Below are positions 29,066 through 38,094 of a stretch of DNA of 64,000 nucleotides, in pieces. The stretch spans positions 3,921,008 through 3,985,007 of the forward strand of contig NZ_JACCFV010000001.1 of the NCBI RefSeq assembly GCF_013410545.1, given 5' to 3'. Each line of letters starts with the position of its first letter. Position 1 is the first letter of the stretch. Origin of the DNA: Pseudoclavibacter chungangensis (GTDB taxonomy: Bacteria > Actinomycetota > Actinomycetes > Actinomycetales > Microbacteriaceae). The translations under genes and the position numbers were made by a program. The notes below the pieces were generated by a model. The model searched no databases. It saw only the letters and a list, made by a program, of their open reading frames with translations, and was not told the DNA's origin.

Positions 29066-29919
29066 CCGTCGTGTTGCACACGATCGACGAGGCACGCGCG
29101 TTCGTCGCCGAGGCGCGCTCGCGCGGGCAGCTCGGGCTCGTGCCGACGATGGGGGCACTGCACGACGGCCACCTCTCGCTCGTCCGGCTCGTCGCCGAGC
29201 GGGTCGAGACCGTCGTCGTGTCGATCTTCGTCAACCCCATGCAGTTCGGGCCGAACGAGGACCTCGAGCGCTACCCGCGCACGTTCGACGACGACCTCGC
29301 GAAGCTCGAGGCATCGGGCGTCGCGGCCGTGTTCGCACCGTCGGCGGCCGAGATGTACCCGCGTGGCCTCGGGCAGACCCGCGTCGTGGCCGGCCCCGCG
29401 GGGAGCATCCTCGAGGGGGAGCGTCGCCCCGGCCACTTCGACGGCGTGCTGACGGTCGTCGCGAAGCTCTTCGGCATCGTGCGGCCCGACATCGCGGTCT
29501 TCGGCCGCAAGGACGCCCAACAGCTGCACCTCATCGAACGCATGGCCGATGACCTCGACCTCGGCATCGAGATCCTCGGCGCACCGATCCTCCGCGCGGA
29601 CGACGGCGTGGCCCTCTCCAGCCGCAACGTGTTCCTCGCGCCCGACGAACGGGCCGCGGCGCGTTCCCTCCCGCGCGCGCTCGAGGCGGCGGCCGAGGCG
29701 GGGGCGCGCGGTGGCCGTTCGGCCGCGCTCGCGGCGGGCCGCGCGGTTCTCGACGGCGAGCCGCTCGTTACACTTGACTACCTGGAGATCGTCGATCCCG
29801 ACGACTTCGCGCCCGTCGACGACACCCGCCGCGGCACGGTCCTCGTGCTCGTGGCCGCACGCGTCGGAGCGACGCGGCTCATCGACAACACGTCCGTCGA
29901 TCTGGACGTCACCACCTGA
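29062..29919 (+). CDS. panC: Pantothenate synthetase (pantoate-beta-alanine ligase)
   Basis: A 285-residue enzyme joining pantoate and beta-alanine with ATP. The HIGH-like region is LVPTMGALHDGHLSLV; FVNPMQFGPNEDLERYPR, the KMSKS-region counterpart VALSSRNVFL, and FGRKDAQQLHLI are all present. The ATG overlaps the DUF2520 stop. lysS begins 15 bases downstream. Confidence 0.96.
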   Translation: MTVVLHTIDEARAFVAEARSRGQLGLVPTMGALHDGHLSLVRLVAERVETVVVSIFVNPMQFGPNEDLERYPRTFDDDLAKLEASGVAAVFAPSAAEMYPRGLGQTRVVAGPAGSILEGERRPGHFDGVLTVVAKLFGIVRPDIAVFGRKDAQQLHLIERMADDLDLGIEILGAPILRADDGVALSSRNVFLAPDERAAARSLPRALEAAAEAGARGGRSAALAAGRAVLDGEPLVTLDYLEIVDPDDFAPVDDTRRGTVLVLVAARVGATRLIDNTSVDLDVTT

Positions 29920-29934
29920 GTGCAAGGAGCACGC

Positions 29935-31437
29935 ATGTCCGCCGAGCCCACCACGGCCAACGACACCGCAGGCGACGAGCTGTCGGAGCAGGAGCAGGTT
30001 CGACTCGACAAGCGGGCGCGGCTCATCGAGGCGGGCGTCTCGCCGTACCCCGTCACGCTCCCCGTCACCCACACGATCGCGGAGGTGCGCGCGGCGTACC
30101 CCGAGCTCGAGGCGGACACGCAGACGGGCGACGTCGTCGGTGTCGCAGGCCGCGTCGTGCACCTTCGCAACACGGGCAAGCTCTGCTTCGCGGCGCTGCA
30201 GTCGGGTGACGGCGAGCGCATCCAGGTGATGCTCTCGCTCGCCGTCATCGGCCAGGACGAGCTCGACCGCTGGAAGGAGTTCGTCGACCTCGGCGACCAC
30301 GTCTTCGCGTCCGGCGAGGTGATCTCCTCGCGGCGCGGCGAGCTGAGCATCATGGCGACCGAGTGGCGCATGGCGTCGAAGGCGTTGCGTCCGCTGCCGA
30401 ACCTGCACACCGAGCTGAGCGAGGAGGGGCGCGTGCGGCAGCGGTACCTCGACCTCATCGCACGACCCGTGGCGCGCGAGGTCGTCCGGACGCGCGCGCT
30501 CACGAACGCGTCGCTCCGCGCGACGTTCGCGTCGCACGACTTCATCGAGGTCGAGACGCCGATGCTCCAGACGATGCACGGCGGGGCCGCGGCCCGCCCG
30601 TTCTCGACCCACTCGAACGCGTTCGACACCGAGCTCTTCCTCCGCATCGCGCCCGAGCTGTACCTCAAGCGCGCCGTCGTCGGCGGGCTCGAGCGGGTGT
30701 TCGAGATCAACCGGAACTTCCGCAACGAGGGGGCCGACTCCACGCACAGCCCCGAGTTCGCGATGCTCGAGGCGTACCAGGCGTACGGCGACTACAACTC
30801 GATCGCCGATCTCACGCAGGAGCTCGTGCAGAACGCCGCACTCGCCGTGTCGGGTTCGCACGTGGTCACATGGGCCGACGGCACCGAGTTCGATCTCGGC
30901 GGCGAGTGGGCACGCATCTCGATGTACCCGTCGCTCTCGGAGGCCGCGGGCGTCGAGATCACGCCCGACACACCGCTCGCCGAGCTGCAGGCGCTCGCCG
31001 ACCGGGTCGACGTCGAGGTCGCGCTGCCCACCCACGGCAAGCTCGTCGAGGAGCTGTGGGAGCACTTCGTGAAGCCCGGGCTGAGCGCGCCGACCTTCGT
31101 GCTCGACTTCCCGATCGAGACCTCGCCGCTCACGGCGAACCACCGCTCGATCGCCGGTGTCGTCGAGAAGTGGGACCTCTACGTGCGCGGCTTCGAGCTC
31201 GCGACGGGGTACTCCGAGCTCGTCGACCCCGTCGAGCAACGGCGACGCTTCGTCGAGCAGGCGACGCTCGCCGCGCGCGGTGACGACGAGGCGATGCGAC
31301 TCGACGAGGAGTTCCTCGCGGCCCTCGAACACGCGATGCCGCCCTCGGGCGGTATGGGGATGGGCATCGACCGCCTGCTCATGTCGCTCACGGGGCTCGG
31401 GATCCGCGAGACGATCCTCTTCCCGCTCGTCAAGTGA
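29935..31437 (+). CDS. lysS: Lysyl-tRNA synthetase (class II)
   Basis: A 500-residue class II synthetase with an N-terminal OB-fold anticodon-binding domain ([20 protein letters not shown]) and the three catalytic motifs: VETPMLQ (motif 1), [11 protein letters not shown] with [17 protein letters not shown] (motif 2), and [15 protein letters not shown] (motif 3). The ATG at 29935 is preceded by AAGGAG. It follows panC closely and may share its transcript. Confidence 0.97.
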   Translation: MSAEPTTANDTAGDELSEQEQVRLDKRARLIEAGVSPYPVTLPVTHTIAEVRAAYPELEADTQTGDVVGVAGRVVHLRNTGKLCFAALQSGDGERIQVMLSLAVIGQDELDRWKEFVDLGDHVFASGEVISSRRGELSIMATEWRMASKALRPLPNLHTELSEEGRVRQRYLDLIARPVAREVVRTRALTNASLRATFASHDFIEVETPMLQTMHGGAAARPFSTHSNAFDTELFLRIAPELYLKRAVVGGLERVFEINRNFRNEGADSTHSPEFAMLEAYQAYGDYNSIADLTQELVQNAALAVSGSHVVTWADGTEFDLGGEWARISMYPSLSEAAGVEITPDTPLAELQALADRVDVEVALPTHGKLVEELWEHFVKPGLSAPTFVLDFPIETSPLTANHRSIAGVVEKWDLYVRGFELATGYSELVDPVEQRRRFVEQATLAARGDDEAMRLDEEFLAALEHAMPPSGGMGMGIDRLLMSLTGLGIRETILFPLVK

Positions 31438-31515
31438 ACCGACCGCCCGACCGCCGCGCGCGCCCGGAAGCTCCCGGTGCGCGCACGGCGGGCGGCGCGT
31501 AGACTCGACCGCACT

Positions 31516-31713
31516 ATGGACTTCCTCGCGAACGCCGTGTGGTCGGTCACGCCGACCATCCTCATCGGTCTCCTCTTCTGGGGGATCCTGCGCGGCGTGA
31601 TCACCGCCGACCGGCAGGAGCGACGTGCGCTCGCCTCGGTCGAACGCGAGGAGCGCAAACGCCTCGGGCTCCCCGATCCGGGTAGCGAGAGCGAGAACGA
31701 CACCACGGCCTGA
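31516..31713 (+). CDS. Small single-span membrane protein
   Basis: 65 residues: one membrane segment near the N-terminus (VTPTILIGLLFWGILRGVI), then a charged helix (ADRQERRALASVEREERKRLG) and a polar tail. Small proteins of this design directly after lysS are common in Microbacteriaceae, so it is likely real. Function unknown. It is followed 33 bases later by the transporter gene. Confidence 0.7.
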   Translation: MDFLANAVWSVTPTILIGLLFWGILRGVITADRQERRALASVEREERKRLGLPDPGSESENDTTA

Positions 31714-31746
31714 GACCCTCCGTCCGGGCACGACGGAGACGGGACG

Positions 31747-33141
31747 ATGGCGAAGCGGCCGCGGACGCGCCTCGGTGCGCCGTTCGCGTGGCTGCTCGGC
31801 GCGGGCGGCTCGAGCAACCTCGTCGACGGCCTGCTCCTCGCGGCCGGTCCGCTCATGGTCGCGCAACTCACCGCCGACCCGTTCTTCGTGGCCCTCGCCG
31901 TCGTCGCGCAACAGATCCCGTGGCTCCTGTTCGGCCTCCTGGCCGGGGTCATCGCCGACCGCCGCTCGCGCGTCGGCATCATCGCGATCGGGAGCGCCGC
32001 GCGGGCGCTCACCCTGTTCGCGGTCGCCGCGTTCCTCCTGACCGGCGCGATGTCGCTCCCCGTCCTGTACGCGGCACTCTTCCTCATCGGCACGACCGAA
32101 GCGTTCATGGACAACGCGTGGTCGAGCCTCGTGCCCGATGTCGTCCCCAGTGAGCACCTCGGGGTCGCGAACGCGCGGTCGTCCGGCGTCATGACGCTCA
32201 CGAACCAGCTGCTCGGGCCGGCGATCGGCGGGCTCCTGTTCGCGATCGGCGCGGCGGTCCCGTACGGCGGTGCCGCACTGCTGTCGGCTGCCGCGGTCGT
32301 TCTCGTGCTGCGGGTGCGTGTCGCCCCGAGCCCGCGACCGGGGAACGACACGGAGCCGGCGGTCGACCTCGAACGTCCGTCGACCGGTGTGATCCCCGTG
32401 ACCGTCGCGCCCGTCGAAACCGATCCCGACGGGACGGACGACGCCGTCCGCGCTGCGCAGCACGACGGGCCCGGGGCGACGCCGAGCGAGCGCGCCGGCC
32501 TCGTCCGGACGGTGCTCGACGACATCGCCGAGGGTGCCCGCTGGCTGTGGGCACACGCGCCCGTTCGTGTGCTGGCCCTCGTCATCTTCTTCTTCAACAT
32601 CACCTTCGGGATGACCTGGAGCATGCTCGTGCTCTGGTCGACCGAACGCCTCGGCCTCGGTCCGGAGGGATACGGCGCCCTGCTCGCGGTATCCGCCGTC
32701 GGTGGCATGCTCGCGGCGGCGGGGTTCCCCAGACTTGAACGAAGCATGCCGTACGGACGGATCATCCGGATCGCGCTCGTCCTCGAGACGCTCCTGCACG
32801 TCGCGATCGCGGTGACGACGAACGCGATCGTCGCGTTCGTGATCGTGTTCGTGTTCGGCGTCTACGCGACGTCCTGGGGTGCCCTCGCGAACACGATCCG
32901 GGGTCGGCTCGTGCCCACGCACGTGCGCGGCCGCGTCACCTCCGTCTACCTCCTCGGCGTGGTGGGCGGGATGGCCGGTGGTGCGTTGCTCGGCGGCCTC
33001 ATCGGCCAGGGCTTCGGCGTCGTCGCGCCGATGTGGGTCGCGGGTGCGCTCAACGTGGTGCTGCTCGCGTTCTTCTGGCGCTGGCTGCATCTCATCGGCG
33101 CCGCTGGCCAGCACACGCGCTCGCCGGATGCGTCGGGCTGA
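31747..33141 (+). CDS. MFS transporter (MFS_3, EntS-like exporter)
   Basis: A 464-residue protein with about twelve membrane segments in two halves joined by a polar loop of about 60 residues (after VLRVRVAPSPRPGN). The A-motif-like GVIADRRSRVGIIAIG follows segment two, and the second half has the matching NTIRGRLVPTHVRGRVTSVY. This is the pattern of the MFS_3 family, which includes siderophore and multidrug exporters. The substrate is not evident; no siderophore genes are adjacent. Confidence 0.88.
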   Translation: MAKRPRTRLGAPFAWLLGAGGSSNLVDGLLLAAGPLMVAQLTADPFFVALAVVAQQIPWLLFGLLAGVIADRRSRVGIIAIGSAARALTLFAVAAFLLTGAMSLPVLYAALFLIGTTEAFMDNAWSSLVPDVVPSEHLGVANARSSGVMTLTNQLLGPAIGGLLFAIGAAVPYGGAALLSAAAVVLVLRVRVAPSPRPGNDTEPAVDLERPSTGVIPVTVAPVETDPDGTDDAVRAAQHDGPGATPSERAGLVRTVLDDIAEGARWLWAHAPVRVLALVIFFFNITFGMTWSMLVLWSTERLGLGPEGYGALLAVSAVGGMLAAAGFPRLERSMPYGRIIRIALVLETLLHVAIAVTTNAIVAFVIVFVFGVYATSWGALANTIRGRLVPTHVRGRVTSVYLLGVVGGMAGGALLGGLIGQGFGVVAPMWVAGALNVVLLAFFWRWLHLIGAAGQHTRSPDASG

Positions 33142-33256
33142 CGGGGCCGGACACGATGACGGCGTTCGGGCTTCCCACAGGGTTTTCGCGAACGAGGCCC
33201 CTAGCTTTTGTCGAGCGCAACGCAACGCGCGCAGTCGACGGAAGGAAGATCATCGG

Positions 33257-34372
33257 ATGCGTCCTGTCGTCAGCGCACTCTTCGTCGCGGCCGCCGTCAC
33301 GGCGCTCGCGGGGTGTGCGGCCGTTCCGGGCGTGGCGTCGGCACAGTCCGACGAGATCACGTCGTTCGGTGACGCGATCGAGGACATGCCCGGCGTCGAC
33401 TCCGTGACGTTCGACGAGCTCGACCAGAGCGGCATGCTGGACCTCACGGTCGTTCTCGCGGACGAGGTCTCCGCCGACGAGGTCGCCGACGTCGGCATCG
33501 CGGCATCGCATTTCCGCCTCCAGGCGCTCCCGCCGGGTGTGTACACGGGCGACATCGAGATCCGGCACGGCGATTCGAGTTACAGCTACTTCGCGGCCGG
33601 CAACAACGAGACGACGCTTCGCGATCAATTGCGCTATTGGGTGGGCCTCTTCGACTCCGGCATCGAGTCGGCCGTCGTCCGGGCCTACACACCACCGATG
33701 CAATCGAGCCCGGCACCGGAATCCGCGTCGGGCGGCCCGGTGATCGTGAGCGTCCCGATCGGTCGCTACGTCGGGCTGCGGCTCGCGGACGGGCCCGGTG
33801 CGGCGGAGCCGCTCGCGCAGATGGACGCGGTCAGGGGCGTCGAGGATCCGGGGGCATCGAGCGGCCAGTGGCGCATCGAGGGCCTCGCCCCGCAGGTCAT
33901 CGCGGAGTTCCTGCAGGGGCCGATCCCGGCCCCGGACGCGGTCGAGCTCGCGAGCGCCGTCGCCGACGCGGTCCCGCGGCTGGGTGAACGAGGGTCCCTG
34001 CGCATCACCGAGGACAGATCCGACGGGGCCCTGAGCACGTCGGTCGAGATCACGACCTTCGACGACACGCTCGAGGGCGCTTCCCCGGCCGAGGCCGAGG
34101 CGCGGTTCCGCGAGCTGGAGGTGTGGACCCGGCTGCCCGGGCTCCTCACGGCGCTCGCCGGGTCGGGCGGCGACTTCGACGTCTCGGTCGTCTCGAACAC
34201 GCTCGCGGACGCCGGGAACTTCCACCTCGCGGTCGGCGTGTACGACTGCACCTTCGCGGGTGACGCCGAATGGAGCGGGCTGAGCGACGACCTCAATGCG
34301 GCCTGGATCCGCGCGACCGGTGCGAGCGACGAGGCGGGCGCCAGGCAGGCCTGCGCGGCCATCGCGAATTGA
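33257..34372 (+). CDS. Putative lipoprotein of unknown function
   Basis: A 371-residue protein starting with a lipoprotein signal (MRPVVSALFVAAAVTALAGC, lipobox LAGC, Cys20). The mature part has no catalytic motif I recognise. It contains short repeated patterns of the type D-x-V-T-F-D-E-L and S-x-V-E-I-T-T-F, suggesting two similar alpha-beta modules. A final Cys pair (YDCTF and ARQACAAI) could form a disulfide. RBS GGAAG precedes the ATG. It lies alone between the transporter and the clpC locus. Confidence 0.7.
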   Translation: MRPVVSALFVAAAVTALAGCAAVPGVASAQSDEITSFGDAIEDMPGVDSVTFDELDQSGMLDLTVVLADEVSADEVADVGIAASHFRLQALPPGVYTGDIEIRHGDSSYSYFAAGNNETTLRDQLRYWVGLFDSGIESAVVRAYTPPMQSSPAPESASGGPVIVSVPIGRYVGLRLADGPGAAEPLAQMDAVRGVEDPGASSGQWRIEGLAPQVIAEFLQGPIPAPDAVELASAVADAVPRLGERGSLRITEDRSDGALSTSVEITTFDDTLEGASPAEAEARFRELEVWTRLPGLLTALAGSGGDFDVSVVSNTLADAGNFHLAVGVYDCTFAGDAEWSGLSDDLNAAWIRATGASDEAGARQACAAIAN

Positions 34373-34514
34373 TCCGTCGCTCGACCGCGCTCGTCCCGGC
34401 GGAGCAACACGCCGCGGACGGGCATCCGATCCGCTGGCATACCGGGAATCCGGCTCACGTGCCCCGCCCGTGCGCACCGCGGCGGGTTCGTGGCCGCGAC
34501 GGAGAAAGGCCGTG

Positions 34515-34772
34515 ATGCTCGGACGATTCACCGGTCGAGCGCGCCGAGGTGACGGTCGAGCACCCGCCTTCACCGAACGAGCACGCCGCGTGATCGTCCT
34601 CGCCCAGGACGAGGCGAGCGCGTGCGGGCACGAGTTCATCGGCACCGAGCACATCCTCCTCGGTCTCGTCCGCGAGGGCGGGGGCGTCGCCGCGCAGGTG
34701 CTCGTGCGGCTCGGCGCCGACCTCGACCGGGTGCGCGGTCGGGTCGCCTCCGACTCCGGCGAGCGGACCTGA
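34515..34772 (+). CDS. Mini Clp_N-domain protein, chimera of the two ClpC N-repeats
   Basis: 85 residues. After a short basic leader comes [16 protein letters not shown], matching the first Clp_N repeat of the ClpC encoded 385 bp downstream. This runs into [30 protein letters not shown], matching the second repeat. The DNA match is high in both parts, so it arose by partial duplication and fusion of the 5' end of clpC. No AAA module is present. GGAGAAAGG lies upstream of GTG 34512/ATG 34515, so translation is plausible. It could be an adaptor or competitor for ClpC partners, or simply a decaying duplicate. Confidence 0.6.
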   Translation: MLGRFTGRARRGDGRAPAFTERARRVIVLAQDEASACGHEFIGTEHILLGLVREGGGVAAQVLVRLGADLDRVRGRVASDSGERT

Positions 34773-35156
34773 GCCACGAGCCGGGGGCCACGCGGTGCTC
34801 GAGCTGTTCGCCCACCACGTCGCGCAGCCCGGCCGACCGCGAGCGTCCCGGCCTGTCGTGACGCTCGAGCGTGCCCCTGGACGGACCCGAGACGGCGGCA
34901 CGGCTCGTGTCGATCCGGCCGATCGATCCACGGTGTCCGACGCCGGACCCGCCCGCGACGAACCCGCTCCAGGAGATGACGGGGCGCTCCGCCCCACCCC
35001 GCTGCCCGATGTCGCGCACGGGGTGTGCAGGGGCCTCGGACGAGGTCACGCCGACGGCGAACAGGTGCCCGCCCGGGAGGGGGCACGGTTACGCTCGGAT
35101 GACCGCGATCCCTCGTCCGACACGTGTAGTGGCTCGTGGCAGCTGAAGGAGACATG
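34773..35156. other. 384-bp intergenic region upstream of clpC
   Basis: No gene is supported. It contains a palindromic CGCTCGAGCG (34862-34871) and, near 35085-35100, the sequence GGTTACGCTCGGATG with a TACGCT hexamer that could be a -10 element for clpC. An AAGGAG ribosome-binding site at about 35146-35151 serves the clpC ATG. Confidence 0.45.
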
Positions 35157-37724
35157 ATGTTCGAACGCTTCACCGACCGAGCACGCCGCGTGATCGTCCT
35201 CGCCCAGGAAGAGGCGAAGATGCTCAACCACAACTACATCGGCACCGAGCACATCCTCCTCGGTCTCATCCACGAGGGCGAAGGGGTCGCCGCGAAGGCG
35301 CTCGAGTCGCTCGACATCTCGCTCGACGCGGTGCGCGAGCAGGTGCAGGACATCATCGGGCAGGGCCAGCAGCGGCCGACGGGGCACATCCCGTTCACGC
35401 CGCGCGCCAAGAAGGTGCTCGAGCTGTCGCTGCGCGAGGCCCTCCAGCTGGGCCACAACTACATCGGCACCGAGCACATCCTCCTCGGCCTCATCCGCGA
35501 GGGCGAGGGCGTCGCCGCCCAGGTGCTCGTGAAGCTCGGCGCCGACCTCAACCGCGTGCGCCAGCAGGTCATCCAGCTGCTCTCGGGCTTCCAGGGCAAG
35601 GAGCAGGTCGCCGCGGGTCCCGGCGAGCAGACGCAGGCCGCGAACCAGGGCTCGGCCGTGCTCGACCAGTTCGGCCGCAACCTCACGCAGGCCGCCCGCG
35701 AGGGCAAGCTCGACCCGGTCATCGGCCGCGAGAAGCAGATCGAGCGCGTCATGCAGATCCTCTCGCGCCGCTCGAAGAACAACCCCGTCCTGATCGGTGA
35801 GCCCGGCGTCGGCAAGACCGCCGTCGTCGAGGGCCTCGCGCAGGCGATCGTCGCGGGCCTCGTGCCCGAGACGCTCAAGGACAAGCAGGTCTACTCGCTC
35901 GACCTCGGCTCGCTCATCGCCGGCTCGCGCTACCGCGGTGACTTCGAGGAGCGCCTCAAGAAGGTCACGAAGGAGATCCGCACGCGCGGTGACATCATCG
36001 TCTTCATCGACGAGATCCACACGCTCGTCGGTGCCGGTGCGGCCGAGGGCGCGATCGACGCGGCCTCGATCCTGAAGCCGCTCCTCGCGCGCGGCGAGCT
36101 CCAGACGATCGGTGCCACGACGCTCGACGAGTACAAGAAGCACTTCGAGAAGGACGCCGCGCTCGAGCGCCGCTTCCAGCCGATCCAGGTCGAAGAGCCG
36201 TCGATCCCGCACACGATCAACATCCTCAAGGGGCTGCGCGACAAGTACGAGGCGTTCCACAAGGTCTCGATCACCGACGAGGCGATCGTCGCGGCGGCGA
36301 ACCTCGCCGACCGCTACGTGTCGGACCGCTTCCTGCCGGACAAGGCGATCGACCTCCTCGACGAGGCCGGTGCACGCCTGCGCCTGTCGGTCCTGTCGTC
36401 GCCGCCGCAGTTGCGCGAGCTCGACGACAAGATCGCGAAGGTCCGTGCCGAGAAGGAGGACGCGATCGAGCTGCAGGACTTCGAGGGCGCCGCGCGACTG
36501 CGCGACGACGAGAAGAACCTGCTCGCCGAGCGCGTGCGCCTCGAGAAGCAGTGGCGTTCGGGTGACGTCGCGGCCATGGGCACGGTCGACGCCGGGCTCA
36601 TCGCCGAGGTGCTCTCGCAGGCCACGGGCATCCCCGTGTTCAAGCTCACGGAGGAGGAGACGGCTCGTCTCGTCTTCATGGAGGACGCACTGCACCAGCG
36701 CGTCATCGGTCAGGACGAGGCCATCAAGGGCCTGTCCAAGACGATCCGCCGCACGCGTGCGGGCCTCAAGGACCCGAACCGCCCCTCGGGCTCGTTCATC
36801 TTCGCCGGTCCCACGGGCGTCGGCAAGACGGAGCTCGCGAAGGCGCTCGCGGAATTCCTGTTCGACGACGAGTCGGCGCTCATCTCGCTCGACATGTCGG
36901 AGTTCGGTGAGAAGCACACGGTCTCGCGACTGTTCGGTGCCCCTCCCGGGTTCGTCGGCTTCGAGGAGGGTGGCCAGCTCACCGAGAAGGTGCGCCGTAA
37001 GCCGTTCTCGGTCGTGCTGTTCGACGAGATCGAGAAGGCGCACCCGGACATCTTCAACTCGCTCCTGCAGGTGCTCGAGGAGGGTCGACTGACCGACGGT
37101 CAGGGTCGCGTCGTCGACTTCAAGAACACGGTCATCATCATGACGACGAACCTCGGTACGAAGGACATCGCGGGTGGCCCCGTCGGCTTCCAGGTCGAGG
37201 GCGACACGACGACGTCGTACGAGCGCATGAAGGCGAAGGTGAACGAGGAGCTGAAGAAGCACTTCAAGCCCGAGTTCCTGAACCGTGTGGACGACACGAT
37301 CGTGTTCCCGCAGCTGTCCACGAAGGAGCTGCTGCAGATCGTCGACCTGTTCGTGAAGCGCCTCGCGGACCGCATGCTCGACCGCGACATGACGGTGGAG
37401 CTGTCGGAGGACGCGAAGCTCGCGCTCATCAAGGTCGGGTTCGACCCGGCGCTCGGTGCGCGGCCGCTGCGTCGCGCGATGCAGCACGAGGTCGAGGACC
37501 TGCTGTCGGAGAAGATCCTGCGCGCGGAGCTCGTCGCGGGCGACCACGTGAAGGTCGATCACGACGGCACGGAGTTTACGTTCGAGGTCACGCAGCGGCC
37601 GACGATCTCCTCGGCGCCGGGCAGCGCATCGCTGTCGAAGTCGGTCTCGCCCGCCGGGGCGAGCGCTGGCGTCGACTCGGTCGCGGACGGCGTCGCGAAC
37701 CAGTCGGAGGCCGACGCGTCCTGA
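35157..37724 (+). CDS. clpC: ATP-dependent Clp protease ATP-binding subunit ClpC
   Basis: An 855-residue Hsp100 unfoldase of ClpP. Two Clp_N repeats (about residues 1-145), AAA-1 with Walker A GEPGVGKT and [20 protein letters not shown], a UVR-like coiled coil ([19 protein letters not shown], about residues 435-455), AAA-2 with [21 protein letters not shown] and [15 protein letters not shown], and the C-terminal D2-small domain. The start [20 protein letters not shown] is the family standard; ATG 35157 has the best RBS spacing (AAGGAG, 5 nt), and ATG 35154 is adjacent. It handles stress proteolysis and protein quality control. Confidence 0.97.
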   Translation: MFERFTDRARRVIVLAQEEAKMLNHNYIGTEHILLGLIHEGEGVAAKALESLDISLDAVREQVQDIIGQGQQRPTGHIPFTPRAKKVLELSLREALQLGHNYIGTEHILLGLIREGEGVAAQVLVKLGADLNRVRQQVIQLLSGFQGKEQVAAGPGEQTQAANQGSAVLDQFGRNLTQAAREGKLDPVIGREKQIERVMQILSRRSKNNPVLIGEPGVGKTAVVEGLAQAIVAGLVPETLKDKQVYSLDLGSLIAGSRYRGDFEERLKKVTKEIRTRGDIIVFIDEIHTLVGAGAAEGAIDAASILKPLLARGELQTIGATTLDEYKKHFEKDAALERRFQPIQVEEPSIPHTINILKGLRDKYEAFHKVSITDEAIVAAANLADRYVSDRFLPDKAIDLLDEAGARLRLSVLSSPPQLRELDDKIAKVRAEKEDAIELQDFEGAARLRDDEKNLLAERVRLEKQWRSGDVAAMGTVDAGLIAEVLSQATGIPVFKLTEEETARLVFMEDALHQRVIGQDEAIKGLSKTIRRTRAGLKDPNRPSGSFIFAGPTGVGKTELAKALAEFLFDDESALISLDMSEFGEKHTVSRLFGAPPGFVGFEEGGQLTEKVRRKPFSVVLFDEIEKAHPDIFNSLLQVLEEGRLTDGQGRVVDFKNTVIIMTTNLGTKDIAGGPVGFQVEGDTTTSYERMKAKVNEELKKHFKPEFLNRVDDTIVFPQLSTKELLQIVDLFVKRLADRMLDRDMTVELSEDAKLALIKVGFDPALGARPLRRAMQHEVEDLLSEKILRAELVAGDHVKVDHDGTEFTFEVTQRPTISSAPGSASLSKSVSPAGASAGVDSVADGVANQSEADAS

Positions 37725-37741
37725 TCGCGCGCTCGAACGAG

Positions 37742-37771
37742 GGAGGGGCTCACCGGATGGTGAGCCCCTCC
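37742..37771 (+). terminator. clpC terminator
   Basis: A 13-bp perfect stem (GGAGGGGCTCACC and complement) with loop GGAT, with a few further outer pairs (GAACGA/TCGTTC) and a short T-containing tract after it. It lies 18 bp after the clpC stop. Confidence 0.8.
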
Positions 37772-37822
37772 GTCGTTCCCGCGCCGCCGGGTGTCGCGTC
37801 ACGTGTCGGGCGGCGCCGTCGG

Positions 37823-37954
37823 CCGGGGTGCGTCGGCTGGCGGGCGTGTCGCTGGCCGGGGCGCGTCACCTGTCGGGCGGCACCGTTGCCGGGGCACGTC
37901 ACCTGTCGGGCGGCACCGCTGCCGGGGCGCGTCGGCTGTCGGGCTGCATTGTGC
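37823..37954. repeat. 33-bp tandem repeat, four copies
   Basis: Four head-to-tail copies of a 33-bp unit beginning CCGGGGCGCGTCACCTGTCG (starts at 37823, 37856, 37889 and 37922), the middle two nearly identical, plus a partial unit before them. The unit is 11 codons long and stays open in the frame of the downstream transporter (AGARHLSGGTV-like repeats). No convincing start exists there, so I treat it as non-coding. Confidence 0.85.
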
Positions 37955-38017
37955 GCGTGGGGTGTCGTGTGCGGTCGGTTGTCGTCGCCCGTCGAGCCAC
38001 GGAGCGCGGCATGCACG

Positions 38018-38074
38018 ATCCAGCCGGGTTGTTGCTACCGGGCCCGCGGCCCGGTAGCAACAACCCGGCTGGAT
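38018..38074. repeat. 57-bp hairpin element with the same 27-3-27 geometry, different sequence
   Basis: A perfect inverted repeat: arms 38018-38044 and 38048-38074 around the loop CGC, starting ATCCAGCCGGGTTGTTGCTA. Length, arm size and loop size equal those of the elements at 9592 and 11802, but the sequence differs except for a CCGGGTxGTT word. It sits 20 bp upstream of the proposed EamA transporter start. Confidence 0.85.
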
Positions 38075-38094
38075 GCGGCGAGTACGGTGGTCCG

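Noticed and set aside
28867-33225. A 1452-codon minus-strand open frame
   Set aside because: It is antisense to the DUF2520, panC, lysS and transporter genes, has an Arg/His/Asp/Glu-rich composition with no domain, and is a typical artefact of high-GC third codon positions.
34862-34871. ClgR-type operator for clpC (CGCTCGAGCG)
   Set aside because: It is a short palindrome that lacks the flanking bases I expect for ClgR sites and is about 285 bp upstream of the clpC start. Too weak to claim.
37823-37954. CRISPR-like array
   Set aside because: The 33-bp units are directly contiguous without unique spacers, and no cas genes are present. It is a plain tandem repeat.
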